Shown here one piece after another: positions 17,259-25,922 of a stretch of DNA of 34,298 bases. The stretch is from Nitrococcus mobilis. Its GTDB lineage: Bacteria > Pseudomonadota > Gammaproteobacteria > Nitrococcales > Nitrococcaceae. Every line of letters starts with the position of its first letter. Positions within the stretch are counted from its first letter, which is position 1. Below the pieces are notes generated by a model. The model searched no databases, was not told the origin of the DNA, and was given only the letters and a program-made list of their open reading frames with translations. The stretch lies in contig JAGFJL010000112.1 in NCBI GenBank assembly GCA_024102725.1, positions 1 to 34,298 on the forward strand, in the 5' to 3' direction. The position numbers and the translations under genes were made by a program.

Positions 17259-17391
17259 GGCATTCCCGGACCGACCAGGGTGGCGGCTTGCGCGCCCCCG
17301 GCGGAGCTCTTACCATTGCCGGCGCATTGCCTACCTTAAAGAGGGCGGAGGCGATTTTTCATTGGCGGCACACGGGGCAGCGGCTTATTCA

Positions 17392-19179
17392 ATGCGTACT
17401 CACTATTGCGGCGAGGTGACTGAGGCGTTGCTCGGCGAGGAGGTCGAGGTCTGCGGCTGGGTCCATCGACGGCGGGATCACGGCGGCGTCATCTTCATCG
17501 ATCTGCGTGATCGGGAAGGCCTGCTGCAGGTGGTCTTCGATCCCGACGTGGCGGCCGCCTTTCAAGCGGCCGATCGGGTGCGCAGCGAGTACGTGCTGCG
17601 GGTGCGGGGCAGAGTGCGCCGGCGCCCCGAAGGAACGGAGAACCTCGGCCTCAGCACTGGCCTGGTCGAGGTGTTCGGCCAGGAGCTGGAGGTTCTGAAT
17701 CGGGCCAAGACCCCGCCGTTTCAGCTCGATGAGGTGGACGTCGGCGAGGATGTGCGCCTCAAGTACCGCTACATCGATCTGCGCCGCCAGGCGATGCAGC
17801 AGCAACTGCGCACGCGTGCCCGTGTCGCCGGCGTGTTGCGGCGTTATCTCGATCGGCACGGCTTCGTGGATGTCGAAACGCCTATGCTCACGCGGGCGAC
17901 CCCGGAGGGGGCGCGGGATTTTCTCGTGCCGAGCCGATTGCAGCCGGGTTCTTTCTACGCTCTGCCGCAGTCGCCGCAGCTGTTCAAGCAGCTGCTGATG
18001 ATCTCGGGGCTGGATCGCTACTACCAGATCGTGCGGTGCTTCCGCGACGAGAATCTGCGCGCCGATCGCCAACCGGAGTTCACTCAGCTCGACATCGAGA
18101 CGTCCTTCCTCGATGAGCCGGCCATCATGGCCCTCATGGAGGGTATGATCAGTGAGCTCTTCCGGGAGGTGCTTGCGGTTGAATTGCCGGAGCCTTTTCC
18201 GCGCATGAGCTACGCTGAAGCGCTGCAGCGTTTCGGCATCGACCGACCGGATTTGCGCATACCGCTGGAGCTGGTCGAGGTGGCCGATCTCATGGCGGCC
18301 GTAGAGTTCAAGGTCTTTGCCGCGCCGGCCAACGATCCGAAGGGGCGCGTGGCGGCACTGCGCGTGCCACGTGGCGGCGAGCTCAGCCGTAAGGCCATCG
18401 ATGATTACACTCGGTTCGTGGCCCGTTACGGTGCCAAGGGCTTAGCCTACATTAAAGTGAACGATCCGGCGCGCGGCCGCGAGGGGCTGCAGTCACCGAT
18501 TCTGAAGTTTCTCCCGGATTCGACCGTGGCCGGCATTCTCGAGCGCACGGCGGCCGAGGCCGGCGATTTGATATTTTTCGGTGCCGATCGGGCCAAGGTG
18601 GTCAATGAATCGCTTGCCGCGCTGCGCACCAAGCTGGGCCACGATCTCGGTTTGGTGGAACCGGGCTGGCGGCCCCTGTGGGTGATCGACTTCCCTATGT
18701 TCGAATACGATGAGACTGACCGCCGGCTCTATGCGCTGCACCACCCCTTCACCGCACCGCGCGTAAGCGAGCCCGAACAGTTGCGGGACGACCCGCAACG
18801 GCTGCTCTCCCGCGCCTACGACCTGGTGCTGAACGGTACCGAGCTCGGCGGTGGATCCGTGCGTATCCATCGCCCGGACATGCAGTATGCGGTGTTCGAC
18901 CTGCTCGGCATCGGGGCGGAGGAGGCTCGGGAGAAATTCGGATTCCTACTCGAGGCCCTCGAGTACGGAGCGCCTCCGCATGGCGGGATCGCCTTCGGAC
19001 TCGACCGGATGGTCATGCTGTTGACCGGCGTAGGCTCCATCCGCGAGGTTATGGCCTTCCCCAAAACCCAGACCGCCAGTTGTCTGCTCACACAGGCGCC
19101 GGCACCGGTGGAGGAGGCGGCATTGCGGGAGCTTGGTATCCGCGTGCGCAAACCGCTGGAGGCGGTTCGGACGGACTAA
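17392..19179 (+). CDS. aspS: Aspartyl-tRNA synthetase, probably non-discriminating (Asp/Asn)
   Basis: 595 residues from the ATG at 17392; the family N-terminus [20 protein letters not shown] begins there. A TTG at 17362 has a GGAGG ten bases before it and gives ten extra residues, so that start remains possible. Domains in order are the OB-fold anticodon domain, class II core motif 1, motif 2 ([20 protein letters not shown]), the bacterial insertion (GAD) domain, and motif 3 ([16 protein letters not shown]). His30 in [20 protein letters not shown] replaces the Leu of the discriminating E. coli enzyme, matching non-discriminating AspRS, which also charges tRNA-Asn and relies on the GatCAB amidotransferase. 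Genes for AsnRS and GatCAB are outside the window. Confidence 0.96.
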   Translation: MRTHYCGEVTEALLGEEVEVCGWVHRRRDHGGVIFIDLRDREGLLQVVFDPDVAAAFQAADRVRSEYVLRVRGRVRRRPEGTENLGLSTGLVEVFGQELEVLNRAKTPPFQLDEVDVGEDVRLKYRYIDLRRQAMQQQLRTRARVAGVLRRYLDRHGFVDVETPMLTRATPEGARDFLVPSRLQPGSFYALPQSPQLFKQLLMISGLDRYYQIVRCFRDENLRADRQPEFTQLDIETSFLDEPAIMALMEGMISELFREVLAVELPEPFPRMSYAEALQRFGIDRPDLRIPLELVEVADLMAAVEFKVFAAPANDPKGRVAALRVPRGGELSRKAIDDYTRFVARYGAKGLAYIKVNDPARGREGLQSPILKFLPDSTVAGILERTAAEAGDLIFFGADRAKVVNESLAALRTKLGHDLGLVEPGWRPLWVIDFPMFEYDETDRRLYALHHPFTAPRVSEPEQLRDDPQRLLSRAYDLVLNGTELGGGSVRIHRPDMQYAVFDLLGIGAEEAREKFGFLLEALEYGAPPHGGIAFGLDRMVMLLTGVGSIREVMAFPKTQTASCLLTQAPAPVEEAALRELGIRVRKPLEAVRTD

Positions 19180-19267
19180 ACACCCTGTCTCGTCAGGCGA
19201 TTCGGGGAAGACGACGCGCCCGGGTATCGTTTGCCCTTGGCAAAACGCGCGCAGTGTCTGCCTTCGA

Positions 19268-19287
19268 GCCCTGCTGATAAGCAGGGC
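19268..19287. terminator. Hairpin between convergent aspS and nhaA
   Basis: A perfect 8-bp stem (GCCCTGCT / AGCAGGGC) with a GATA loop lies between the two converging stops. There is no T-run on either side, so it is a candidate bidirectional transcript end rather than a classical intrinsic terminator. Confidence 0.45.
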
Positions 19288-19303
19288 ATTCGAGGTGGCG
19301 GGG

Positions 19304-20527
19304 CTACTGCGGATTACGAGACGGGATCATTGGATGAGCCGGTTGCCGTTGCACGGCGGTAACGGGTGTCGTGAGCCGCAGCACCGTGTAGCCGGCCACG
19401 GCCGATAGCAGTGAGCCCAGCATGATGCCAACCCGGCATGCTATCACCACCGAGTTGTCCTGAGCGTGCTCAAAAGCCAGTGAAGCAATGAAGAGGCTCA
19501 TGGTGAAGCCGATGCCGGTCAGCAAAGAGACGCCGTAGAGATGTCTCCAACCCACCCGATCCGGTAGCCGCGCGAAACCCACCCGAATGGCGAGCCAGGA
19601 CATGGTGAACACCCCGAGCTGCTTGCCGATGAACAGCCCCAGGACGATACCCCATGTGACCGGGCTGCTGAGCACCGCCAAATCGACTGCGTTGATCGAA
19701 ATGCCGGCGTTGGCGAAGGCGAAGAGTGGCAGTATGCCGAACGCGACCCACGGCTGCAGCTCATGTTCCATACGCCGCAGCGGTGATTTCTCCCCCGGAC
19801 GGCCGCCGCGGTGGGGGACGGCCAGCCCTACGGCCACGCCCGCTAGGGTGGCGTGCACGCCCGACTGGAGCACGCAGAGCCATGCGAACGTGCCCAAAAG
19901 GACATAGGGCGCGATTTGGCGCACGCCCAGGATGTTGAGCAGGGCGAGCGCGGCGATCGCTGCGGTGCCCAGCAGCAGGGCGGGCAGCGCAAGGTTGCCT
20001 GTGTAGAAGATCGCAATGATCACAATGGCACCGATATCATCGATCACCGCCAGCGAAAGCAGGAATACTTTGAGGCTGGAGGGTATTCGGGCGCCGAGCA
20101 GCGCCAGCACGCCGAGGGAGAAGGCAATGTCCGTTGCCGCCGGAATCGCCCAGCCTGCTAGGGCAATTGGGTCGTCCCAGGCGACCGCGGTGTAGAGGGC
20201 GGCGGGCACCAGCATGCCGCCGATGGCGGCAATTCCTGGCAGCGCCGCTCGCGCGGGGCCGCAGAGGGCGCCTTCGAGGCACTCACGCTTGATCTCCAAG
20301 GCCACGTGCAGAAAGAAGATGGCCATCAGGCCGTCGTTGATCCACAGCAACAGGGGTTTCACCAGTATGGCGTTTGCGACCTGGATGCCGAGGGGGATGG
20401 ACAGCAGGTGTTCGTAAAGTGGCGCCAAAGGGGGTACGTTCGCCGCGATCATGGCCGCCGCGGCTGCGCCCATCAGGAGAATGCCCGTCGCCGATGGCTG
20501 CTGGAAGAATCGCTTGAATGTCCTCAC
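19304..20527 (-). CDS. nhaA: Na+/H+ antiporter NhaA
   Basis: 407 residues starting at GTG 20527. About twelve membrane segments are visible. The cation site is present: PAATDIAFSLGVLALLG holds the equivalent of E. coli Asp133, LAVIDDIGAIVIIAI holds the Asp163/Asp164 pair, and GKQLGVF has the conserved lysine. The N-terminal FFQQPSATGILLMGAAAAAM is also typical. It exchanges protons for sodium across the inner membrane and helps with pH and salt stress, which fits a saline or alkaline habitat without proving it. The upstream LuxR/FixJ-type regulator gene is on the same strand 190 bases away; no shared promoter can be demonstrated. Confidence 0.95.
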   Translation of the reverse strand: MRTFKRFFQQPSATGILLMGAAAAAMIAANVPPLAPLYEHLLSIPLGIQVANAILVKPLLLWINDGLMAIFFLHVALEIKRECLEGALCGPARAALPGIAAIGGMLVPAALYTAVAWDDPIALAGWAIPAATDIAFSLGVLALLGARIPSSLKVFLLSLAVIDDIGAIVIIAIFYTGNLALPALLLGTAAIAALALLNILGVRQIAPYVLLGTFAWLCVLQSGVHATLAGVAVGLAVPHRGGRPGEKSPLRRMEHELQPWVAFGILPLFAFANAGISINAVDLAVLSSPVTWGIVLGLFIGKQLGVFTMSWLAIRVGFARLPDRVGWRHLYGVSLLTGIGFTMSLFIASLAFEHAQDNSVVIACRVGIMLGSLLSAVAGYTVLRLTTPVTAVQRQPAHPMIPSRNPQ

Positions 20528-20716
20528 GATGTGTATCGGTGCCTACTTTCTCATGGCCGTCGTGTTGCTACGTTCCGGCAGGGTAACCGGTCCTGCCAGG
20601 CGGCGCCTCGATTGGCCTGCGGTCTATGGTCATCACCGCGTCGACGCCCGGCACGCCGGCCAAGCATGATCCCTTACCCTCCCTCCGATTGTGGACGGAG
20701 AAAACGGCGGCAACGC

Positions 20717-21415
20717 TTACTTATCGGTGGACTGTCCAGGGATGTTGTCAGATGGGCGGTCTGTCCGCCGCGGATCAACGAGGCGGTGGGTTCGCTCGCC
20801 CAGCAAATCGATGCGCATCGCCATTCGGATCAGCTCCGGGAGATTGGTCGTCCCGATCTTATGCATGATCCGGGAGCGATAAGCCTCGATCGTCTTCTCG
20901 CTGAGCCCCAATTCCCCGGCAATCATGCGGTTCGAACATCCCTTGACCATCGGTACGAGCACTTCCCGTTCCCGCGCCGTAAGCGCCTCGAAACGACCCC
21001 ACAGCTCCTGTCTCACGGCTCGGTCATGCGCTGCTATTTGGTCGCTTTCGATTGTCCGGTGAACGGTATCGAGCAGCGTCTGACCATTGAATGGTTTCTC
21101 TAAGAAATCGACAGCGCCGCGTTTGAGGGCGTTGACGGCCGTTGCGACATCGCTGGAATAAGCCAGGAAAATCACGGGTAGCTCGATGCCGTTCTCATGC
21201 AGTCGGCGCAAGAACGTGGCTATGCAGAGATCGGGTGCCTCGGCATCGGCAACGATGCAGCCCCGACTGTATCGATTCACCCGTGCGAGACAAGCGCCCG
21301 CCGAGTCGAAGTATTCGGCTTCGATGTGTACGGAAGAGAACAGCCCTTGAAGCGTTGTCACGATGAAGACATCGGGGTCGATCACATAAACCGTTGGCTT
21401 GTTGCCTACTGACAT
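20717..21415 (-). CDS. FixJ/LuxR-type response regulator with atypical receiver
   Basis: 232 residues from the ATG at 21415 (the frame is open to a GTG at 21436). The N-terminal receiver keeps Asp57 (CIVADAEAPDL) as phospho-acceptor position and Lys107 (DFLEKPF). The second acid-pocket residue is Pro14 instead of Asp (VIDPD) and the switch Thr is Ala85 (VIFLAYSSD); in FixJ these are Asp11 and Thr82. The C-terminal LuxR-type helix-turn-helix is intact (LTAREREVLVPMVKGCSNRM, then IAGELGLSEKTIEAYRSRIM). A DNA-binding regulator working with little or no phosphorylation is the natural reading. Its partner kinase may be the PAS histidine kinase downstream or none. Confidence 0.9.
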   Translation of the reverse strand: MSVGNKPTVYVIDPDVFIVTTLQGLFSSVHIEAEYFDSAGACLARVNRYSRGCIVADAEAPDLCIATFLRRLHENGIELPVIFLAYSSDVATAVNALKRGAVDFLEKPFNGQTLLDTVHRTIESDQIAAHDRAVRQELWGRFEALTAREREVLVPMVKGCSNRMIAGELGLSEKTIEAYRSRIMHKIGTTNLPELIRMAMRIDLLGERTHRLVDPRRTDRPSDNIPGQSTDK

Positions 21416-21436
21416 GACTGGTTTTTCGCCGCCCAC

Positions 21437-21959
21437 GCAGAGACCGCTTCGCGTTCCGAAACGATCATGGCCCTACAAGGTTCGCGCCGAGACTCATTGG
21501 GAGAAACCGCAAAGCATCCGGGGTTTCCCCCCATTTACCGATCGCCGACTGCTATCTAAAGTGTAATGTATTGCCCGCGAAACAGCCGGATAGGCGGTTA
21601 GTAAGCACGGGCGACAAACGCTGCACCCCCACCACCCGCTGAATGCTTTCCGGGCGCGCGGCGATTGGGGCAACGAAAGGAGAAATTATGCACAGTCGCA
21701 AGCATTTCCAGGCTTGGTTGCGCCTTGCCCGTAGCCTCAATTGGTCCTCCGAGCATCGCGATGCTAGCTGCGTGCGCGCTTTTGCCGCCTTGCAGCTTGC
21801 TGTGGAGAAGTGCAGTCGCAATGAGATTCCCCTTGCCGCGAGCGCACGACCGCGCCAGCAAGTAAAAGCGGCTTAAGCAAGAGCGGTTACCCGCGGTCTT
21901 TTTCGGTTTCTGAGTCATGGGGGCACAAGCTCCAAGGCGTTGTTGGCACGGGAAAATGC
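21437..21959. other. Divergent intergenic region between two response regulators
   Basis: The two regulators are transcribed away from each other from this 520-base stretch, so promoters for both should lie here. No clear -35/-10 pair was assigned. It contains one short plus-strand ORF with a good ribosome site (listed separately). A minus-strand frame over the same bases (21598-22095) has no recognisable protein and is taken as a shadow. Confidence 0.5.
21688..21876 (+). CDS. Possible small protein, 62 residues
   Basis: The ATG at 21688 has an AAAGGAGA ribosome site about five bases upstream. The product, beginning MHSRKHFQAWLRLARSLNW, is basic with no membrane segment and no family I recognise. 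The case rests on the ribosome site alone, so it may be a chance frame. Confidence 0.3.
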   Translation: MHSRKHFQAWLRLARSLNWSSEHRDASCVRAFAALQLAVEKCSRNEIPLAASARPRQQVKAA

Positions 21960-22590
21960 ATGAGCGAGCAGGGCACAGTCTATGTAGTGGACGACAGTGC
22001 GGAAGTCCGGGAATCGCTGGCGGTGCTGCTGCACTCGAAGGGGCTGCAGAGCCGTTGCTTTCCTGACGGGCCGGCGTTTCTAAAAGCGTGTTCACCCCAT
22101 TCGCCCGGCTGTCTGATCACGGATGTTCGAATGCCCGGCCTCAGCGGGCTCGACTTGCAGCTTTGCCTTCATGAACAAGGATATACTTTACCAGTTATTA
22201 TTATCACCGGCCACGGCGATGTGCCGATGGCGGTACGTGCGTTGAAAGCAGGCGCCCTCGATTTTATCGAGAAGCCGTTTGCCCCGTCCGTCCGTGCTGC
22301 TTCCGTTGATCGACGAAGCATTGGCGCTCGATGCCCGTCTCAGGCAGCAGCGTCGCGAGGAGGCGATGTTCAAAGCGCGCTTTGCGTTGCTCACGCCGCG
22401 CGAGCGGGAAGTCCTGCGTCAGGTCGTCGAAGGGCATTATAATAAGACGATTGCTGCCGATCTCGGTGTCAGCATTTCAACCGTAGAGGTCCATCGCAAG
22501 AAGATCATGGAGAAGCTCCACGCGAAGTCGCTCTACGATTTGGTACAAGTCTTTGAGCTTGGCCTCGATTCCGCGGGTTCTCGGCGCTAG
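21960..22590 (+). pseudogene. FixJ-type response regulator broken by a 4-base insertion
   Basis: The first frame gives a canonical receiver: acid pair Asp11-Asp12 (VYVVDDSAEVR), Asp55 in GCLITDVRMPGLSGLD, Thr83 in IITGHGDVPM and Lys105 in DFIEKPF. Right after KPF the frame runs into junk and stops at 22442. The LuxR-type output domain continues in another frame from about 22296 to 22590 (LLTPREREVLRQVVEGHYNK, STVEVHRKKIMEKL). Between them is CCGT repeated three times at 22284-22295. Removing one unit joins the frames perfectly into about 208 residues, the normal FixJ length, reading EKPFAPSVLLPLIDEALALD. So this is a recent disruption, a reversible slippage site, or a sequencing error. Confidence 0.9.
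22284..22295. repeat. (CCGT)3 tetranucleotide repeat at the frameshift
   Basis: Three tandem CCGT units. Two units keep the fixJ-like frame open and three break it, so a change of one unit switches the gene on or off. Confidence 0.85.
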
Positions 22591-22659
22591 CAAGCCGGCC
22601 CTTTGAATCATGCGATGCGAGCGGCTTATACGGAGCGGTGCGATGTCGCCCGCTGCCGT

Positions 22660-23214
22660 TTAGACTATTTGGATACCCGCCAGTGATATCAGCAGATAGC
22701 CGTTGCGTCGGCTGCGCAGGGGCCGCAGAATCTGCGAAACTACCGCAACCTGCAGTTCGGACAGACGCAGCTGCAAGATAACGTGCCACGGCATGGATCC
22801 ATTTCTCACCCTATTACGCAGGCGGTATAACAGGGTGGGGTCGGCGTTGATCCAATCGTCGATTCGGGTACCGGTCAGGTGGCTCGGTAGCACTCCGAAT
22901 GAGCGGTACAGGCTTTGGTTGGCGCGGACGATACGCAGCTCGTGATCAAGCAACATCCGCGGCCTGGGAGCCCAGCCATTTGCTGGTATGGGGCTCATTG
23001 GTGCCTTCCCGGAAAGCCACCCGGGAGTGTTGCACTGCAGGGATACCGCGCGATCGGGGGCGGACGATCCAAAGCGGTAGGCGTGTGTTGCCGAAGCGGC
23101 TTTCGGCAGCCGGCTAACGCCGTTGATTCGTGGTGGCCGTGTCTTTTTCGATGATGCTCTACCGCTCGTCATCTCGCATTCTCCCGTGCCGAGTCGAATC
23201 AAGAATCGCGGCAT
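22660..23214 (-). CDS. Divergent PAS-domain protein
   Basis: The open frame is 184 codons. The recognisable part is the last 100 residues, a PAS-like fold starting MLLDHELRIVRANQSLYRSF, then GVLPSHLTGTRIDDWINADP, and ending in a strand-like YLLISLAGIQIV. No kinase, cyclase or DNA-binding domain follows, so it would be a stand-alone sensor or adaptor, or a fragment of a larger protein. The N-terminal 80 residues are Arg/Ser/Pro-rich without a domain, so the true start may be an ATG nearer residue 72. It converges on the broken FixJ-type gene and lies in the same signalling patch as the PAS histidine kinase. Confidence 0.55.
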   Translation of the reverse strand: MPRFLIRLGTGECEMTSGRASSKKTRPPRINGVSRLPKAASATHAYRFGSSAPDRAVSLQCNTPGWLSGKAPMSPIPANGWAPRPRMLLDHELRIVRANQSLYRSFGVLPSHLTGTRIDDWINADPTLLYRLRNRVRNGSMPWHVILQLRLSELQVAVVSQILRPLRSRRNGYLLISLAGIQIV

Positions 23215-23670
23215 CGTGGCGTTTGTTCACATGCCGCCCGCTTTTGCGGGTGCGGCACTTCCGTGTGCCACCTCAACCCGCTGAGAAACCATAAGCGAAC
23301 GGCCTCACTTAGAGGTATTCGGGCGAACCTTAGCCTCTGTACGGGATCTCCCTATCGGATCTCGCCCGACGGGATTTTGCGCTGCATTCCGCGCGGGTCG
23401 TTGGCGTATGAAAATCCAAATTAAGCAACTGGGAATATTAATGATTCATCCATGGGCCAGCGCCACCGTCTTTTCGCATTCATGCGAGCGAAAGCCGTCG
23501 AGAAAGCTTTACTTCGGAAGCGCTGCTCTTCTCTGGCTGTACGCGAATGATGAGGTTTGCTATAAGTCGGCAAAATCCATTCGCCGACCGGCACGGCAGC
23601 CACCCAGAGATTTTCGCAATATCCGATGCAATCTCTGTGAAGGCGTGTCGGTGGGGGCGGGGGTGAGTTG
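23215..23670. other. Intergenic region upstream of the PAS histidine kinase
   Basis: About 450 bases without a supported gene. A hairpin with a TTTT loop at 23232-23257 (a GC-rich stem with a two-base bulge) is the only clear structure. A plus-strand frame at 23408-23671 lacks a ribosome site and has no recognisable product. It must hold the promoter of the kinase gene, which could not be pinned down. Confidence 0.5.
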
Positions 23671-24888
23671 ATGGCAATGCAGGACTTACCGAGTGCAGTC
23701 TCGGATGGAGGGCGGTGGGTTGACGCTGCTCTGCGTGGGCAGGGCGTGGAGTTCCACCATTTGCTCGACCGGCTGCCGGTCGGGGCGTATGTCTGCGATC
23801 CCAACGGATTGATCACGTATTACAACCGGCGGGCGGTTGAGCTGTGGGGACGCGCTCCCAAACTTAACGATCCCGAAGACCGGTACTGCGGCTCTTTCCG
23901 GCTGTATTACGCAGACGACGGTTCACCGCTTCCGCTTGACCAATGCTGGATGGCGTTGGCGTTGCGTGAGGAAGCAGGATACAACGATCGGGAGATCATC
24001 GTTGAGCGTCCGGACGGGGAACGCCGGACCGTGCTGGCTAATGCCAACCCGATCTGGAGCGATTCCGGGGTGCTCCTTGGGGCGATCAATGTGTTCATAG
24101 ACATCACCGACCGGAAGCGGGCCGAAGAGGAGCAGCGCCAGCTGCGCGCGGCGCTCGCGAAGCAGGGGCACGTCAACTTTGCCGGAGAAATGGCCGCGGG
24201 GATCGCCCACGAGCTCAATCAGCCACTGACCGCCATCGTCAATTACAGCGAGGCCTGCGTTAGCCTACTGCGCTCGGGTACGGCCAACACCGACGCGCTT
24301 ATTGCGGCAGTCGAGCAGATCGCCGAGCAGGGCCAGCGCGCCGCTGAGATCATTCGGCGCCTGCGGGCCCTCATGCGCAAGGCCCCCCTGCAGCAGGAAA
24401 CAGTGGATTTGCACACACTCATTCGCAAGGCGCTCGGCCATATAGCCACAGCCACCGATACCTGTCAGGAAAGGGTCCGTTTACGGGTCGAAGTGGCGGA
24501 GTCGCTTCCCAAGGTCAAGGTCGACCCCATTCAGATCCAACAAGTTTTGGTGAATCTGATTCGCAACAGCCTCGATGCGATGAGCGATCCCGGAGTCGAT
24601 CACCGGGAGCTCACGATGCGAGCCGAGCCGGCCGCCGATGATAAGGTTACCGTCACCGTGCGCGACACGGGTTGTGGGTTCGCCGAAGGCGTCCATGAGC
24701 TGCTTTTCTATCCGTTCTTTACCACCAAACCCGAGGGCATGGGTCTAGGATTGCCGATCAGCGCCTCCATCATCGAGGCGCATGGGGGCCGTCTGTGGGC
24801 AACCGCGGACCCCGGTGTGAGCACGAGCTTTCATTTCACGGTGCCCTGTGCCGAGCTCCATGATCCGGATGGGAGCGGGGCGGGGTGA
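23671..24888 (+). CDS. Soluble PAS-domain sensor histidine kinase, FixL-like
   Basis: 405 residues from the ATG at 23671; an ATG at 23677 and a TTG at 23668 are alternatives. One PAS domain occupies about residues 28-150 (LPVGAYVCDPNGLITYYNRR to GAINVFIDITDRKRAEEE). The phospho-acceptor is His180 in MAAGIAHELNQPLTAIVNYS, the HisKA form used by FixL and DctB relatives. The ATPase part has VNLIRNSLDAM, VTVRDTGCGF and FFTTKPEGMGLGLPIS. There are no membrane segments, so it senses a cytoplasmic signal; a heme-binding His could not be assigned. The natural partner would be a FixJ-type regulator. The nearest one is frameshifted and the next has a degenerate receiver. Confidence 0.93.
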   Translation: MAMQDLPSAVSDGGRWVDAALRGQGVEFHHLLDRLPVGAYVCDPNGLITYYNRRAVELWGRAPKLNDPEDRYCGSFRLYYADDGSPLPLDQCWMALALREEAGYNDREIIVERPDGERRTVLANANPIWSDSGVLLGAINVFIDITDRKRAEEEQRQLRAALAKQGHVNFAGEMAAGIAHELNQPLTAIVNYSEACVSLLRSGTANTDALIAAVEQIAEQGQRAAEIIRRLRALMRKAPLQQETVDLHTLIRKALGHIATATDTCQERVRLRVEVAESLPKVKVDPIQIQQVLVNLIRNSLDAMSDPGVDHRELTMRAEPAADDKVTVTVRDTGCGFAEGVHELLFYPFFTTKPEGMGLGLPISASIIEAHGGRLWATADPGVSTSFHFTVPCAELHDPDGSGAG

Positions 24889-24922
24889 TATGGCCGCGAC
24901 CGGCGGCGAGAGCGTCGCTCGG

Positions 24923-25645
24923 CTATCCATGTCGCCAGATCTTGGCCGCGGAAAGAAGCAAAATACCGGCGAGCAACGGCAGGAGAGCCGCGTTTGGTAA
25001 GATTCCAAGCAACTGCCCGCCGATGCCGGTTCCAATGATCGAGCCAACCGCCATGACGAGCACGAAGGTGCGGTTCTCTGCCAAGACCACAAAGCTGCGA
25101 TCCCGGCTGTAGCGGGTGAATCCAACGAGCATCGTGGGCAGGCTGATAGCCAGCGCCAGGCTGCCGGCCAGCTTGATGTCGAGCCCGAACAGCAGGACCA
25201 AGGTCGGAATAAGCAGCTCACCGCCGGCTACACCGAGCAAGGCAGCCACCACACCAATAGCAAAACCCGCCGCAACGCCAAGGATGGATTGAGCAGGGCC
25301 GTTGAACAGCGGTGTTGGCGCCGCTGCATCGTGACCGAACAGCAGTACGGTCGCGATGATCACCAACAGTACGGCGATGATCCGGTAGAGCGTTGCGGCG
25401 CGCACGCGGGTGGCCCAACCTGCGCCCAGCCAAGCCCCCACAAGGCTGCCGGCCAGCAGATTGACGACAATCGACCAATGCACCACTACGGCGCCGAGCG
25501 GCACTGTGCCTGCCCGGAAGGGAAGCGCTGCGGTGACGACCACCAGACTCATGGCCTTGTTCAGGATAACCGCCTGCAAAGCGGCGAAGCGGAATGCGCC
25601 AATCAGCAAAGGCAAGCGGAATTCGGCCCCGCCCAGCCCGATCAA
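24923..25645 (-). CDS. TSUP (TauE/SafE) family membrane permease
   Basis: At least 240 residues with about seven to eight membrane segments. The glycine motifs LIGLGGAEFRLPLLIG and VVAALLGVAGGELLIPTLVL are the two repeated family signatures, and NKAMSLVVVTAALPFRAGTV is also typical. Members export or import sulfite, sulfoacetate or related organosulfur anions. The first usable start is a TTG at 25645, inside the first motif. Family-like sequence (NPLTALGGGAVIGALGG) continues about 20 residues further upstream in the same frame without ATG, GTG or TTG before a stop, so the N-terminus is unclear or the gene is slightly damaged. It converges on the kinase gene. Confidence 0.85.
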   Translation of the reverse strand: MIGLGGAEFRLPLLIGAFRFAALQAVILNKAMSLVVVTAALPFRAGTVPLGAVVVHWSIVVNLLAGSLVGAWLGAGWATRVRAATLYRIIAVLLVIIATVLLFGHDAAAPTPLFNGPAQSILGVAAGFAIGVVAALLGVAGGELLIPTLVLLFGLDIKLAGSLALAISLPTMLVGFTRYSRDRSFVVLAENRTFVLVMAVGSIIGTGIGGQLLGILPNAALLPLLAGILLLSAAKIWRHG

Positions 25646-25922
25646 GCCACCAAGCGCACCGATGACAGCGCCGCCGCCCAGAGCGGTAAGTGGGTTTCTG
25701 GGGGGTGACGTTGAGGGGGCTCCACCGCACTCACTGCGTGGCTCAAAAGGGCCGAGCTGGTCTTCTTGCTGTCATTGGCGGATCAGGTATTGGGGGGAAG
25801 AGGCCCATAACAATGCCCACGCTCGCCCTGGCGTTGCTAAACTGGAACCGAAGTCCGGCTTGGCCGACCAGGGCCGGCGCTGAGCGTTTGCTATTGCGTT
25901 CGATATGTCAAGGAGGCGCGCG

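Noticed and set aside
22660..23214. Reading the PAS-like protein as a second kinase fragment
   Set aside because: No histidine box or ATPase motif appears in any frame around it, so only a PAS-like fold can be claimed.
23232..23257. Hairpin with TTTT loop as a terminator or riboswitch
   Set aside because: The T run is in the loop, not after the stem, and no conserved riboswitch core is visible.
23408..23671. 87-codon plus-strand frame before the histidine kinase
   Set aside because: No ribosome site, no family resemblance, and it runs into the kinase start.
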